Below, in pieces: positions 29,501 to 38,683 of a stretch of DNA of 64,000 nucleotides (its first letter is position 1; each line of letters opens with the position of its first letter). The stretch is from Ascoidea rubescens DSM 1968 (lineage: Eukaryota; Ascomycota; Saccharomycetes; Ascoideales; Ascoideaceae), in assembly GCF_001661345.1 (NCBI RefSeq), contig NW_017962924.1, positions 434,001 through 498,000 of the forward strand, given 5' to 3'. The position numbers were made by a program, and so were the translations under genes. Under the pieces are notes generated by a model, which was not told where the DNA came from, did no database searches, and saw nothing but the letters and a program-made list of their open reading frames with translations.

Positions 29501-32500
29501 TAATGCTAACATACATCTTAATTCACCTTCCAAGGTTTTGGCATTATACGGATCTGTTTTTAACTTGTCTTGATACATTACCAATGCTTCATCCCATCTC
29601 TGTAGCTTTTGGTACCACGAAGCTTTTGGTTTAAAGCCATACTTTTTCTCTGCAACTTTTAAAATACCAATTGCTGCATCTTGTTGTTGAAGATTATAAT
29701 TAATACTAATCAAGGACTCAATAAAAAGTTTGTCCACAAAGTCCGAATCAGAGTTTCCAGCATCAATTTCATTGTAATATTCTGCCTCTCTGTAGTGCAA
29801 AGACTTGGCTGATGCATGTGTACGAAAAGCATGCGATGCTAATATACCTGGCTGTATAACTGTATCGCCATCTGAATCACAGTGTTCAAGAAATTCAAAA
29901 AGATCCAACAAATTTTGAGCCATATCTAAAGGTGCAGTACCAGAAGCTACTGAAATTGAATTTATAAGATCAGCTTTATTCTTATTGTCCAAACATTTAT
30001 AAACAGCATAAAAACTCACATTGAACAATTGGTCTGCTAATGGGGAATAATAAAACGCTAGATTTTTGCATGCTCTCAATGAAGATGAAGGTGACTGATC
30101 TAATAATATATTTGATAAGTTCCTTATCCAAATGTACCAATCTTTTTTATCTCTTTCTTTATAGTTTTCACAACTCCAAGCTTTTTGCAACTCTTCAATA
30201 GAATAAGGAGCGGGTTTATCTTCTGTATTATTCATTGGTGTGTTTACAAGATAATCTCCATTTTCAGGATCTTTCAACACTGGTAATTGCTCATTTCTGG
30301 CTAGCCTATTTGCCAAATTTGTGTATGCTTGAGATTCAATTCCATTTGCAGCAATTACCTTGTTTATTACAGGTAAAAATAAAACAGAGTTAGGACCGAT
30401 TTGAGTTAAAAGTGAGCAAATTGTGTTCATCGCAAGATTTTTTAGACTCATACTGTCTGGGTCATTGCTCTGAAGAATTTTCAACAAAGGCTGAATGATT
30501 TTAGAAGATTGATCAGAGAGATTTGTACTGTTGCAAAGTTTTCCAATCGTTTCGATGGAAGCTTTTTTTAAATTAAGTGGCGAGACATCTAAAAGTCTTA
30601 TAATACTAGAAACCACGAGATTTGTATATTCATCTAAACTTGAACCAAAAACAACAAAAGCATGTAAAACTCTTATTGAGCTTTTCTTATTTAATGATGT
30701 ATCTGAATTGAAAACATTTAAAAGCATTGTAATTATTGACGGTATCTGGTACTTGAATTCAGCTCCGAAAATCTCAGCAATTGCTTCAAGTAAATTAATA
30801 GCTGGGCCTTGTAGATCAATACTAAGTACAAAAAAGTACTGAATAGAGTCAACAATCTTAGGAACTGCTGCTCTGACATGTCTTCTCGCAAACTTAACAA
30901 GATTTGATAGCTCACTGAGACAGGCCTTTACTTTTGATGGTGGATAATGTCTGATAGCATTGAGAATACCATTTATAATATAAATAAGAAAAGGTTGTCC
31001 AGACGACTTTGATGATATATAAACTTCACAAATTGTTTTCACAGCTAGTTCATGTCGTACTACTAGTGATTTGTTTCTAATCAATTTTAGTAGCAATATA
31101 AATATGACTATCAAATTAAATGATTGTGTTCCAGGAACCAATTCTCTTTGCATTAGTAACAAAATATCAATAGGAGTATCTTTTTGAAGTGTTTCAGGAA
31201 TTTTTACATTTGGAGCAACATCTTTTAAAATTGTGCTCACAAGAAAACTGTCATCTTCTGTATCATCATCTTCATTATTAGAGTAGCTTTTTATATCACT
31301 TTTAGGCTTAGTAGCCTCCCCTATTTTAAATGGGTCGATTGCTCCTAAAGTACCTATTACTCGTACAACTTCTTCTCTAACAATTTTTGATGGATCATTG
31401 TTCAATAAATCCAACAAAGTAGGCATTAACTCTGGATAATCAAGAAATGGTTTAATTACATAGCCGGAATTGAGAGACATTTCACCGATTGCAGATAGAA
31501 TAGCAAGCTTTTCTTCAGTGGAAATAGCACTTGAGTTTTCTTTTAACGGTCTAAGAAGTAAAGGAAAAATTTTGGCCAAATCTGGCTTGAAATTTTCCCC
31601 CACAATATCTGAAAGAACACCTAAAGATTTAACCGTAATGAAATTCAAAGTTGATACATTGTCGCTTGAAATAATAGGAATAAAACAATCTAATATTGGT
31701 TTAATAAAAGGTCTTACCAAATTGTTGGATGAATTTATCAATTCAGTCAATAATAAAGCACTTTCTTCTTTGATAGTTTCAACACTTGAAAATTGAAGAT
31801 CTGTTAAAAGTTGAATCAATGTTTTTCTTAAGGAAGGTACAATAAAAGCTGGATTTTTATGCGATAATCTACATAAAATCACCAATGCATTTTTTTTAAC
31901 GGAAAAGTTCAAGTCATTCAATGCTAATAATAATAGTTGAACATTATTAGGTTGGGATAACTGAGAATCAAATTTTTCTGAAAGCATACCCAAAACATTG
32001 CTTCTTATTTGAGAAGAAGGATCTGTTACGGCAATAGTTAATAGATGGTTTAAAATTTCACTCATTGCCATTAACGAATTCAAAGAAACTTCATTGATAA
32101 TAGGATCATTTGAAAACAAAAAACAGACGGTTCCAGCGGCTAGGTCCCTTAAATTTTTGTCATCATCGTCTGTGTATTTCAAAACAACAAATCTAGCAAA
32201 TTCATTTAAAGAGTATTTTTGAGTGAAATTTAAAATTGTCAACATCTTAAAACATCCTTTTATGAGTAGATTGTTTTGATATAAAAAAGAATTTTTGTTT
32301 TCTGTTTCGTTTGTTCCAAGATAATTTGAAGGAGTTTGAACAAAACCATAATTTTGAAGAACCGATTCTCTAAGATTTTTGGCTACATTTAAATCAACAA
32401 GATTTTTAATTGAAGCTGTATGGCCATCATTAACCATGTAATTATTTGAAGCAAGTGGTTTTAAACTAGATGAATAATTGTCTGTAAAATGGTTATCATA

Positions 32501-34147
32501 GGGCAAATTATTTGAGTAAATATTATAAGAATTGTAATAAAAATTTTCATTGCCATTTCCATTTCCGTTTCCATTTCCATTTCCATTTCCATTTCCATTT
32601 CCATTTCCAATTCCAATTCCAATTCCAATTCCATTTGAATTTGATTTTATTAATTTTTTTCTAATATTTGAATCTAAATTCGAAATTGGCAATCCGGGTG
32701 TTATAAAAGTGGTTCCTCCTAGATATTTTGAAATAACATTTATAAATTTCTCAAAGATTTCATCTTCTAGTGTTGGAGTATTTTTTATTAAAATTTGTAG
32801 TAATGTAATTAAATGATCAGAGATATTGCAATAAGATAATAGATCGATCAAATTATTTTTGAAAGAACTTATCAAGTTTTCCTTAAGACAATCAGAAAAA
32901 TTTGATAGACAATAAAAAATTGCATTTTCAAATTCATAACGTTTTTCTTGTTTTAAATTATTAACATTTGCAAAAATAGATATTAAGGGTGAGGAAGCTT
33001 TATTTATTGAAGGATTTGTGTTATAAGTTAAAGCAATTAATAAGCTTTCAAGTATTGGAATGATTTTATCACAAAAGGGTTTATAAGCAGACGCAGAGCC
33101 GAGAGACAGAGCCAATCTTCCAAACAAATATAGAATGGGAATTTTATCTTTGTCTTTTTTAATGATTAAAATATATTGGTCAGTTAAAAGGGGTAAATAA
33201 TTTTGAATGAAAAATTTTTGATTGTAAGAAGCAATGTAAGGAATTATATTAGTAACCGCTTTTCTAATATTCGAGGATTTGTGATCTTTGAATTTTAAAG
33301 ATGTTATGTAAATCTCGTTAACTCTATTGTCAATTAATGAGATTATGTTCTTATAAGACGACAATTGATTTGATGTATAATCCATTGAAATTGATTTATA
33401 ATGTTTTAAGACTTGATTGCTTATTGAAGCTAATTCTCTGAAGATTAATAATGAACAATGAATATTTTCAGTTGAATTTACTATTGAGTTTTCTTTAGCT
33501 TTGCTAAACAAAGTTTCATATAGTTGAAAATTTAAGAAGGAGTCCTTTAGTAATAATTCGTTTAATACTAGTTTCAATAGTTTTGCAGATTCGTCTCTAA
33601 CTTTAACACTGGAGTCTTTCAAAGTTTGATACAAACGAGACAATATAGAGGATTCAATCAGTTTTGAAGTTACAGCCATATTATTTATGCAGCATTCCTG
33701 CAAAAGGTATAGGGCAAATAGTTTATTGCTTTCTCTTTTATTTAGTAAATTTTCAGCAGCATTTTCAATCGAGAATTCCAATTTACTGACCAAAGTGCCG
33801 CCAGGCTTTGATAGTAGGCCAATTGTATGAGCAATATCCTTTGAGATTGACAAGTCCTTTTTCAACAATTCTAAAATTTGGTTAATTCTACCGATGTTGA
33901 TTGGTTCATTATTGGTTGATTCAGCAAAGTATCTTGTCATCAACAAGCACTCTAGTTTGTTTGAATTTTCATCTTTAGTCTTTTGGAACAAGATTGCAAA
34001 ACAAGTTTCGCAAGATTTTGAATTCTGGAGTAATTTCTTCAATTTTATCCTATATCTCACCTTATCATCAGCGTTATTAGAAAATAAGCCATCCCATATT
34101 TGTGAGAAAAGGGTATGAATGCTAGCCATATCTTTTTTGTCACTCAT
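26504..34147 (-). CDS. TOR1: TOR protein kinase (PIKK family)
   Basis: Catalytic subunit of TORC1 and/or TORC2, controlling growth in response to nutrients. From the ATG at 34147 it has 2547 residues, the normal TOR length. Order: HEAT repeats (about 1-1300), FAT domain (about 1350-1950), FRB (about 2015-2125), kinase (about 2150-2450) and FATC ending HYIGWCSFW. Kinase motifs include ILKGREDIRQD, MVGYILGLGDRHPSN (catalytic loop) and HIDFGDCFE (DFG). The FRB keeps the serine in LEEAS and the tryptophan in QAWEIY, but departs from other TORs at several pocket residues (see findings). A Gly-Ile/Gly-Asn hexanucleotide repeat interrupts the HEAT region. Only one TOR lies in this window; whether the genome has a second is unknown, so TOR1 versus TOR2 is not resolved. 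Confidence 0.96.
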   Translation of the reverse strand: MSDKKDMASIHTLFSQIWDGLFSNNADDKVRYRIKLKKLLQNSKSCETCFAILFQKTKDENSNKLECLLMTRYFAESTNNEPINIGRINQILELLKKDLSISKDIAHTIGLLSKPGGTLVSKLEFSIENAAENLLNKRESNKLFALYLLQECCINNMAVTSKLIESSILSRLYQTLKDSSVKVRDESAKLLKLVLNELLLKDSFLNFQLYETLFSKAKENSIVNSTENIHCSLLIFRELASISNQVLKHYKSISMDYTSNQLSSYKNIISLIDNRVNEIYITSLKFKDHKSSNIRKAVTNIIPYIASYNQKFFIQNYLPLLTDQYILIIKKDKDKIPILYLFGRLALSLGSASAYKPFCDKIIPILESLLIALTYNTNPSINKASSPLISIFANVNNLKQEKRYEFENAIFYCLSNFSDCLKENLISSFKNNLIDLLSYCNISDHLITLLQILIKNTPTLEDEIFEKFINVISKYLGGTTFITPGLPISNLDSNIRKKLIKSNSNGIGIGIGIGNGNGNGNGNGNGNGNGNGNENFYYNSYNIYSNNLPYDNHFTDNYSSSLKPLASNNYMVNDGHTASIKNLVDLNVAKNLRESVLQNYGFVQTPSNYLGTNETENKNSFLYQNNLLIKGCFKMLTILNFTQKYSLNEFARFVVLKYTDDDDKNLRDLAAGTVCFLFSNDPIINEVSLNSLMAMSEILNHLLTIAVTDPSSQIRSNVLGMLSEKFDSQLSQPNNVQLLLLALNDLNFSVKKNALVILCRLSHKNPAFIVPSLRKTLIQLLTDLQFSSVETIKEESALLLTELINSSNNLVRPFIKPILDCFIPIISSDNVSTLNFITVKSLGVLSDIVGENFKPDLAKIFPLLLRPLKENSSAISTEEKLAILSAIGEMSLNSGYVIKPFLDYPELMPTLLDLLNNDPSKIVREEVVRVIGTLGAIDPFKIGEATKPKSDIKSYSNNEDDDTEDDSFLVSTILKDVAPNVKIPETLQKDTPIDILLLMQRELVPGTQSFNLIVIFILLLKLIRNKSLVVRHELAVKTICEVYISSKSSGQPFLIYIINGILNAIRHYPPSKVKACLSELSNLVKFARRHVRAAVPKIVDSIQYFFVLSIDLQGPAINLLEAIAEIFGAEFKYQIPSIITMLLNVFNSDTSLNKKSSIRVLHAFVVFGSSLDEYTNLVVSSIIRLLDVSPLNLKKASIETIGKLCNSTNLSDQSSKIIQPLLKILQSNDPDSMSLKNLAMNTICSLLTQIGPNSVLFLPVINKVIAANGIESQAYTNLANRLARNEQLPVLKDPENGDYLVNTPMNNTEDKPAPYSIEELQKAWSCENYKERDKKDWYIWIRNLSNILLDQSPSSSLRACKNLAFYYSPLADQLFNVSFYAVYKCLDNKNKADLINSISVASGTAPLDMAQNLLDLFEFLEHCDSDGDTVIQPGILASHAFRTHASAKSLHYREAEYYNEIDAGNSDSDFVDKLFIESLISINYNLQQQDAAIGILKVAEKKYGFKPKASWYQKLQRWDEALVMYQDKLKTDPYNAKTLEGELRCMLALGESEKMSSIFLDKVKVGDCKEIAHLVASADWSLGRWENMNLYIDAMRGGSSYFFFNTILNIHRNDLKLAKVNIGKARSKIVPEIQNLIKESYRRAYEAIFKGQLLTELEEVIKYKELPMDSSKRKFLVKMWNERLNGSYTDVDFWRRSLNVRSLVLSQKEDVLMLVRFINLCRKSNRLQLAKKTISYLMDTNIQLGSVSLLHPKVVYSNCKLLWEEGKKDYALAQLAGFSGKFASVLGLNPDSLIDCKFPINKPCSEEEYQSYIEILARFFSKQSEWLVELKPDWKSNPNEVLGCFLVAKSLVPKWYKGWHYWALANYQVVSHITQSVTRNESSSSEEDDFEVVKRFVPTAIEGFFKSIDLSTRNAIQDMLRILHLWFRYGGHQEVASQIELGINYIDISFWLNVTPQLFSSIHHPNPKINHSLQNLLIQLGKAHPQALIFPLTVAFKSSIASRKAAGNVISSMRLHSKELVEQATNVCNELMRVAILWYEICQEKLEEASKFNIEQNPKKMFQILQELQNFFKNPETLNERAFHTAYYKELCKAFHFIEQYNKSKDQTAINQAWEIYQQVFRSTRKYMEQYKSLELEYISPNLLKYRDLVLAIPGTYDPNKPIVRIKSFGNILSVFISKQHPRRMHIIGQNGKIYDYILKGREDIRQDNLAMQLFGLVNAILKNDNQCKKRHLEIQKYPAIPLAPKSGLLGWVPESETFHILIKEHRYLTKQMPNCETRLLESYAPLSIQMPFLKRVEVFDFIDAYSKKQKRDFYKILWLKSRSSEVWLERRSTFTTSLAVMSMVGYILGLGDRHPSNIMLNGVTGKVVHIDFGDCFEAAILREKFPEKVPFRLTRMLRAAMGFTEIEGGFRITCENVMRVIRDNKESLIAILESFAYDPLIGWGFEVPPIAVGKQAGMNISPNLLEMHKKGLLEKEQAEKVEEEITKDITNYRADYITKRITAKLTGNDFPYSRDLDVEAQVDKLIEQAVDKENLSQHYIGWCSFW
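32549..32634 (-). repeat. Hexanucleotide repeat (CCATTT/CCAATT) coding Gly-Asn/Gly-Ile in TOR
   Basis: About 14 hexamer units in frame encode alternating Gly-Ile then Gly-Asn dipeptides at about residues 505-533 of TOR, between HEAT repeats. Confidence 0.9.
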
Positions 34148-34507
34148 TATCAAAATAACATATTAAATCGAATTAGGGAAATTGATTATTCCAGCAGATA
34201 CAAAACAGCTTGAATAAATGTCTTTGGTTATCAACTGCAGAAAGTGTTGAAGTTGCTTTCAAACACGATTTTTGAACAAAAACTGAAAAAAATCTCGCTC
34301 GTTCGAATTAGGCAATAGAACGGCAGCCCAAATGGAGCAACCCTCGAAAGCGTAGTTGCCCCTTTCGACGAGACCGAGATGGTTAATTGTGGAACTGTGG
34401 AATTATTTATTTGGTATTTGTGAATTAGCTATTGTTTATTTATTGATGGTTTACTTGACGTTGATCAAGCTATGAAAAAGTATATAAGTATATCGGAACT
34501 ATCATGC
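34148..34507. other. Intergenic region upstream of TOR, downstream of CCT5
   Basis: Tandem minus-strand spacing. The 10-mer TCGAATTAGG occurs twice (34168-34177 and 34303-34312). A moderately GC-rich block at about 34310-34380 separates the TOR promoter from the CCT5 3' end. No gene. Confidence 0.5.
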
Positions 34508-36166
34508 TTAGTAGGTGTCCTTACCGGTGATGATGACGTCGTTTATCTTCAAAATCATTCTGGTTAACTGCGTAGCCAACAATAGCTGTTGTTTTTTACC
34601 TATTAATGGATCGATAATGAATAGTTCTTTCATGTCGTTGGTGCCTTTGCCCAAACAATCAACACCCAATTTGCTGTTGTTTTCTTTGATTTGTCTGGAT
34701 TTGATGTAGGACAATGTTTCGATGGGATCTAACCCTGAGTTGCCGGCTAGTGTCATTGGAATAACATCTAGTGCATTGGCAAAGGCTCTGAATGAATATT
34801 GGTCAATGCCCTTTTGTTTATCTGCTGCCTCGTTGACGGCAATGGAACATGTTATTTCGGAAGCACCACCTCCATAAACAATTCTATTGTCACGGATCAA
34901 GTTACGTACAACACATAACGAATCGTGCAAGGCTCTAATAGCTTCATCGACTATCATTTTATTTGACCCCCTGATGAATAGGGTAGCAGCCTTTTTATTG
35001 CTGCACTGTTCAATTACCAACATATGGTCTCTAGTTGTACCAAATTCAATTTCTCTGACTGTTCCCGAAGTACCCAATTTTTCATTTGATAAATCTTGGA
35101 ATCTTGGGACAATTCTACCGTTGGTCGCAATTGCAAGCAACTCAATTTCAGGACCACCAACCCATCTTACGGCGGGCAAATCATTTTGCAATAGTAAATG
35201 GTTAGCTTCATCATCAAAACCCCATTGACATATAACCAAATTGGCACCGGATTTTTTAACGTAATCAATCATTTCTTGAAATTTCTCTTGTTCGTAAGTT
35301 TGTAGGTTCTTGAATTCTTCCACTGTTGAAATGTCCAATTTGTGTTTAGTTTTAGGCTTTGGAGGCTCGAATGGACATGTTAAAATGGCGATTTTGGCAT
35401 CTTCGATTGATTTAGGCATTTGGGGATGCGAAAACTCTTTGTCAATTATGATACCGCTGATCAATTTGGAGTCGCTCAAAGAACCACCAACTTTTCCTTC
35501 CATCTTGATTAAATCAAACTGAACGTCTTTTCTCTCTAAATCAGCCACTGATATTACTGCATCCACAGCCATTTTAGCAAATTGGTCGTGAAATTTAGAT
35601 ACAATCTTTGATCCTAGGGAAGTCTTTGCAGCTTTTAACAAATCTGCTTTATCATCATCAATTTCAATTTCTTCAGAAATATCGTCCAATTTTTGGACAG
35701 CTATCTTACAGGCCAAATCAAACCCATTTGCTATTTTAATTGGATGAATGCCCTTATCGATGAGTTCTAATGCCTGGTCTAGTAAACTGGAAGCAAGAAC
35801 AACAACACCTGTGGTTCCGTCGCCAATTTCGTCGTCTTGAGACTTGGACAATTCAACCAACAACTTTGCAATTTCGTTGTCCAACTCCATTTGAGAAAGA
35901 ATTGACGCACCGTCGTTAGTTATAGTAATGTCGCCATCGGGAGAAATTAAAATCTTGTCCAAACCTCTTGGTCCCAACGAGGACTGGATAATTGAGGCCA
36001 CTGATCTGGCAGCCAAAATATGGGACTTTGTAGCTTCAATTCCATGGGCTCTCTTTTTCTTTCCCTGGTCTTTGACAATGATAAAAGGCCTGCCCATTTC
36101 GTCCTGGGCAATAATTGCGTTGGACATGTCAGGCATCTCCATCATCTGAGGTTGAGCGTGGGCCAT
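34508..36166 (-). CDS. CCT5: Chaperonin TRiC/CCT subunit epsilon
   Basis: Subunit of the cytosolic eight-membered CCT ring that folds actin and tubulin. The 552-residue protein opens with a near-identical family N-terminus ([21 protein letters not shown]). ATPase motifs are [40 protein letters not shown] and a C-terminal [13 protein letters not shown]. The epsilon assignment rests on this N-terminus and on [20 protein letters not shown]. Codon use is less AT-biased than the neighbours, as expected of a well-expressed gene. It is divergent from ARP3 with about 315 bp between starts. One of its folding clients is actin, so the pairing with an actin-related gene is noted without claiming co-regulation. 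Confidence 0.97.
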   Translation of the reverse strand: MAHAQPQMMEMPDMSNAIIAQDEMGRPFIIVKDQGKKKRAHGIEATKSHILAARSVASIIQSSLGPRGLDKILISPDGDITITNDGASILSQMELDNEIAKLLVELSKSQDDEIGDGTTGVVVLASSLLDQALELIDKGIHPIKIANGFDLACKIAVQKLDDISEEIEIDDDKADLLKAAKTSLGSKIVSKFHDQFAKMAVDAVISVADLERKDVQFDLIKMEGKVGGSLSDSKLISGIIIDKEFSHPQMPKSIEDAKIAILTCPFEPPKPKTKHKLDISTVEEFKNLQTYEQEKFQEMIDYVKKSGANLVICQWGFDDEANHLLLQNDLPAVRWVGGPEIELLAIATNGRIVPRFQDLSNEKLGTSGTVREIEFGTTRDHMLVIEQCSNKKAATLFIRGSNKMIVDEAIRALHDSLCVVRNLIRDNRIVYGGGASEITCSIAVNEAADKQKGIDQYSFRAFANALDVIPMTLAGNSGLDPIETLSYIKSRQIKENNSKLGVDCLGKGTNDMKELFIIDPLIGKKQQLLLATQLTRMILKINDVIITGKDTY

Positions 36167-36481
36167 TTGGAATAACAGGTATGGTGTGTGCTAGAAAGAC
36201 AGAAACAAAAGCAAAAACAGAAGAGTTGCAGTGAAAATGTTCTCGTTGTTTCTCGTTGTTTCTTCTGAACAAAACATTTCCTAACGCTTTTTTTTCAGTT
36301 CCAAAAAAATTTGAAATCCAAATTTCAGTCACGCGACTTCCGGCGACTTCCGGCAGAACCGCCCCTAATCGCAACGAAAAGATTGACAGATAATGCTCAA
36401 ATGAAGAGAACAATCTCAAGCCAGAGGTGATTTGGTTTTGTTCTATCGTCTGTTGATCTCAATTACCAATTCTTGTTGAAA
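36167..36481. promoter_or_regulatory. Divergent promoter CCT5 / ARP3
   Basis: About 315 bp. It contains a direct repeat of ACTTCCGGC (around 36338-36355) and a TCACGCGAC stretch, and is GC-richer than the flanking genes. Confidence 0.5.
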
Positions 36482-37804
36482 ATGGCGAGCATCGCAACCC
36501 CAGCTGTCGTTATGGACAATGGTACTGGTTTGACCAAACTTGGTTTTGCCGGTAACGACGCTCCATCTTTCGTGTTTCCTACTGCTATTGCAACCAACTC
36601 AAACTTTTCAGGAAAACCTTCTGCTCCATTGAACAGACCACGAAGATCTGGGCCTTCGGGTTCTGGCGCTTCAGCAATCAATAGCAATCTTAGCAACAAC
36701 AATGTGGCCTTGAAAAGAGGCATGGAGGACCTAGACTTTTATATTGGCGACGAAGCTCTCGAGGCATGCAATGGTCCAAACTACTCACTAAGCTATCCCA
36801 TAAAACATGGTCAAATTGAAAACTGGGATCATATGGAGAGGTTTTGGGAAAACTCCATATTCAAGTATTTGCGATGTGAGCCAGAGGACCACTATTTTTT
36901 GTTGACTGAACCTCCATTGAATCCTCCTGAAAATAGAGAAAATACTGCTGAAATCATGTTTGAATCCTTCAATTGTGCTGGTTTATACATAGCTGTCCAG
37001 GCTGTCTTAGCATTGGCTGCCTCTTGGACCTCCTCAAAAGTTCAAAACAGGGTTTTGACTGGTACTGTTATTGATTCTGGTGACGGGGTCACCCATGTTA
37101 TTCCTGTTGCTGAAGGGTATGTAATTGGTTCAGCAATAAAAAATATTCCAATTGCTGGAAGAGACATCACTTTGTTTATTCAACAAATGCTTAGAGAAAG
37201 AGGCGAGGCCGATTCGTCTTTAAGAACTGCCGAACAGATTAAACAAAACTACTGCTATGTTTGTCCTGATATTGTTAAAGAATTTAGAAAATTCGATAAT
37301 GATTCACAAAAGTTTTCTCAGTATATCGTGGAAAATCAAAACAAAACACAAAAAAAAATTGTTGATATTGGTTACGAAAAGTTTCTAGCTCCTGAAATCT
37401 TCTTCAACCCAGAAATAGCTTCATCCGACTTCTTAATTCCTCTACCAACTGTTGTTGATCAAGCTATACAATCATCTCCGATAGATGTAAGAAAAGGATT
37501 GTATAAAAATATCGTTCTAAGTGGTGGTTCTACAATGTTTAAAGATTTCGGTAGAAGATTACAAAGAGATATAAGAGACATTGTCAAACAAAGAATCGAA
37601 GCCTCAGAAAGACTATCAAATGCTAAAAGTACGGGAGTCGAGGTTCAAGTTATTTCTCATAGAAGACAAAGAAATGCTGTTTGGTTTGGTGGTAGTTTAA
37701 TGGCTCAAACGAGTGAATTTAAAGCGTATTGTCACACTAAACAAGATTACGACGAATTTGGTCCAAATATTGTAAGAAATTTCAGTTTATTCAGTGTTCC
37801 ATAA
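36482..37804 (+). CDS. ARP3: Actin-related protein 3 (Arp2/3 complex)
   Basis: Arp3 is a core subunit of the Arp2/3 complex that nucleates branched actin at cortical patches. The ATG at 36482 gives 440 residues (S. cerevisiae 449). It begins [22 protein letters not shown] with the actin phosphate-1 loop. The block [16 protein letters not shown] and the second phosphate loop [12 protein letters not shown] follow, then [19 protein letters not shown] and a C-terminus with [13 protein letters not shown]. The insert after the first block, [14 protein letters not shown] and onward, is family-typical in position but Ser/Asn-rich. There is no intron. Confidence 0.97.
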   Translation: MASIATPAVVMDNGTGLTKLGFAGNDAPSFVFPTAIATNSNFSGKPSAPLNRPRRSGPSGSGASAINSNLSNNNVALKRGMEDLDFYIGDEALEACNGPNYSLSYPIKHGQIENWDHMERFWENSIFKYLRCEPEDHYFLLTEPPLNPPENRENTAEIMFESFNCAGLYIAVQAVLALAASWTSSKVQNRVLTGTVIDSGDGVTHVIPVAEGYVIGSAIKNIPIAGRDITLFIQQMLRERGEADSSLRTAEQIKQNYCYVCPDIVKEFRKFDNDSQKFSQYIVENQNKTQKKIVDIGYEKFLAPEIFFNPEIASSDFLIPLPTVVDQAIQSSPIDVRKGLYKNIVLSGGSTMFKDFGRRLQRDIRDIVKQRIEASERLSNAKSTGVEVQVISHRRQRNAVWFGGSLMAQTSEFKAYCHTKQDYDEFGPNIVRNFSLFSVP

Positions 37805-38683
37805 TTGTTTGGTTTACTCATTTGTGGGGGGGGGGGGGGTTGAAAGTTATACATATTTTTTTCTCTTTTTTTTTTCTCACACTGCTTATTGTTTCATTAA
37901 AAATTGTTTTTACTTACTATTTTTTTTTTTCTTTGGTTTAATTTCTTTTGGTATTATTTAAAAAAATTAAAATGTACAACAATTTTGAATATAAAAAAGA
38001 AAACAATAGTTAAATACGTTTGTTAATTTGAAACTACAAAAAAAAAGTATAGCACAATCAACTCATAGTCTTATAATCTTAAAATCTCATGAATTTCTGA
38101 ATTTCTGAATTTCTGTTTATTATTTTATTGAATAATAAAGCGCATTGTCTTATATAGGTTAAATTATATGTTTTTAAATTATAGATAACTCTTTTTCAAT
38201 CTCATATATAAAGAATTCAGATCCATTGTTATGGAACTTTTATTTGATTGGACAATCCAAAGGTGTTTCCAAAAAGGGAAATTTTAATTTTAACATTATT
38301 CTTTTAAAACTGCTTTTCATTTGAGATTTATTTCCCTTAAATCAAACATTAGATCCAATTAAATTAAAGCTGTTTACTAATGTTTTTAGGCCAATAAGCC
38401 TAGCACATAAAATACTAATTCAGGTCATTCTACACAGGAATAGATTGATAGAAAAGACATATAATTAAAGAAGTTGTTAAAAAAAAGTGATAATGAATAA
38501 AAAGTGGAAATGAACAAAAAATGCTAAACTGAAAAAAGATAAAAAAAAAATAAATGAATGAATATGTTGGGACGAAAAATATCAGGGAATGTTTGCAAAA
38601 TTAAAAAATAAAAAATAAATTAAAGGAGCGTTGAGATTTCATTAGTACATGATTTTAAAACAAAAAGAATTGTCAGTTAAGTA
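37805..38683. other. Convergent intergenic region ARP3 / LRR gene
   Basis: About 880 bp, AT-rich. It contains a run of 14 G at 37826-37839, an 8-bp tandem repeat AATTTCTG x3 at 38092-38115, and many A/T homopolymers. No gene or RNA recognised. Confidence 0.6.
37826..37839 (+). repeat. G14 homopolymer
   Basis: Fourteen consecutive G about 22 bp after the ARP3 stop codon, striking in a region otherwise near 20-25% GC. Confidence 0.9.
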
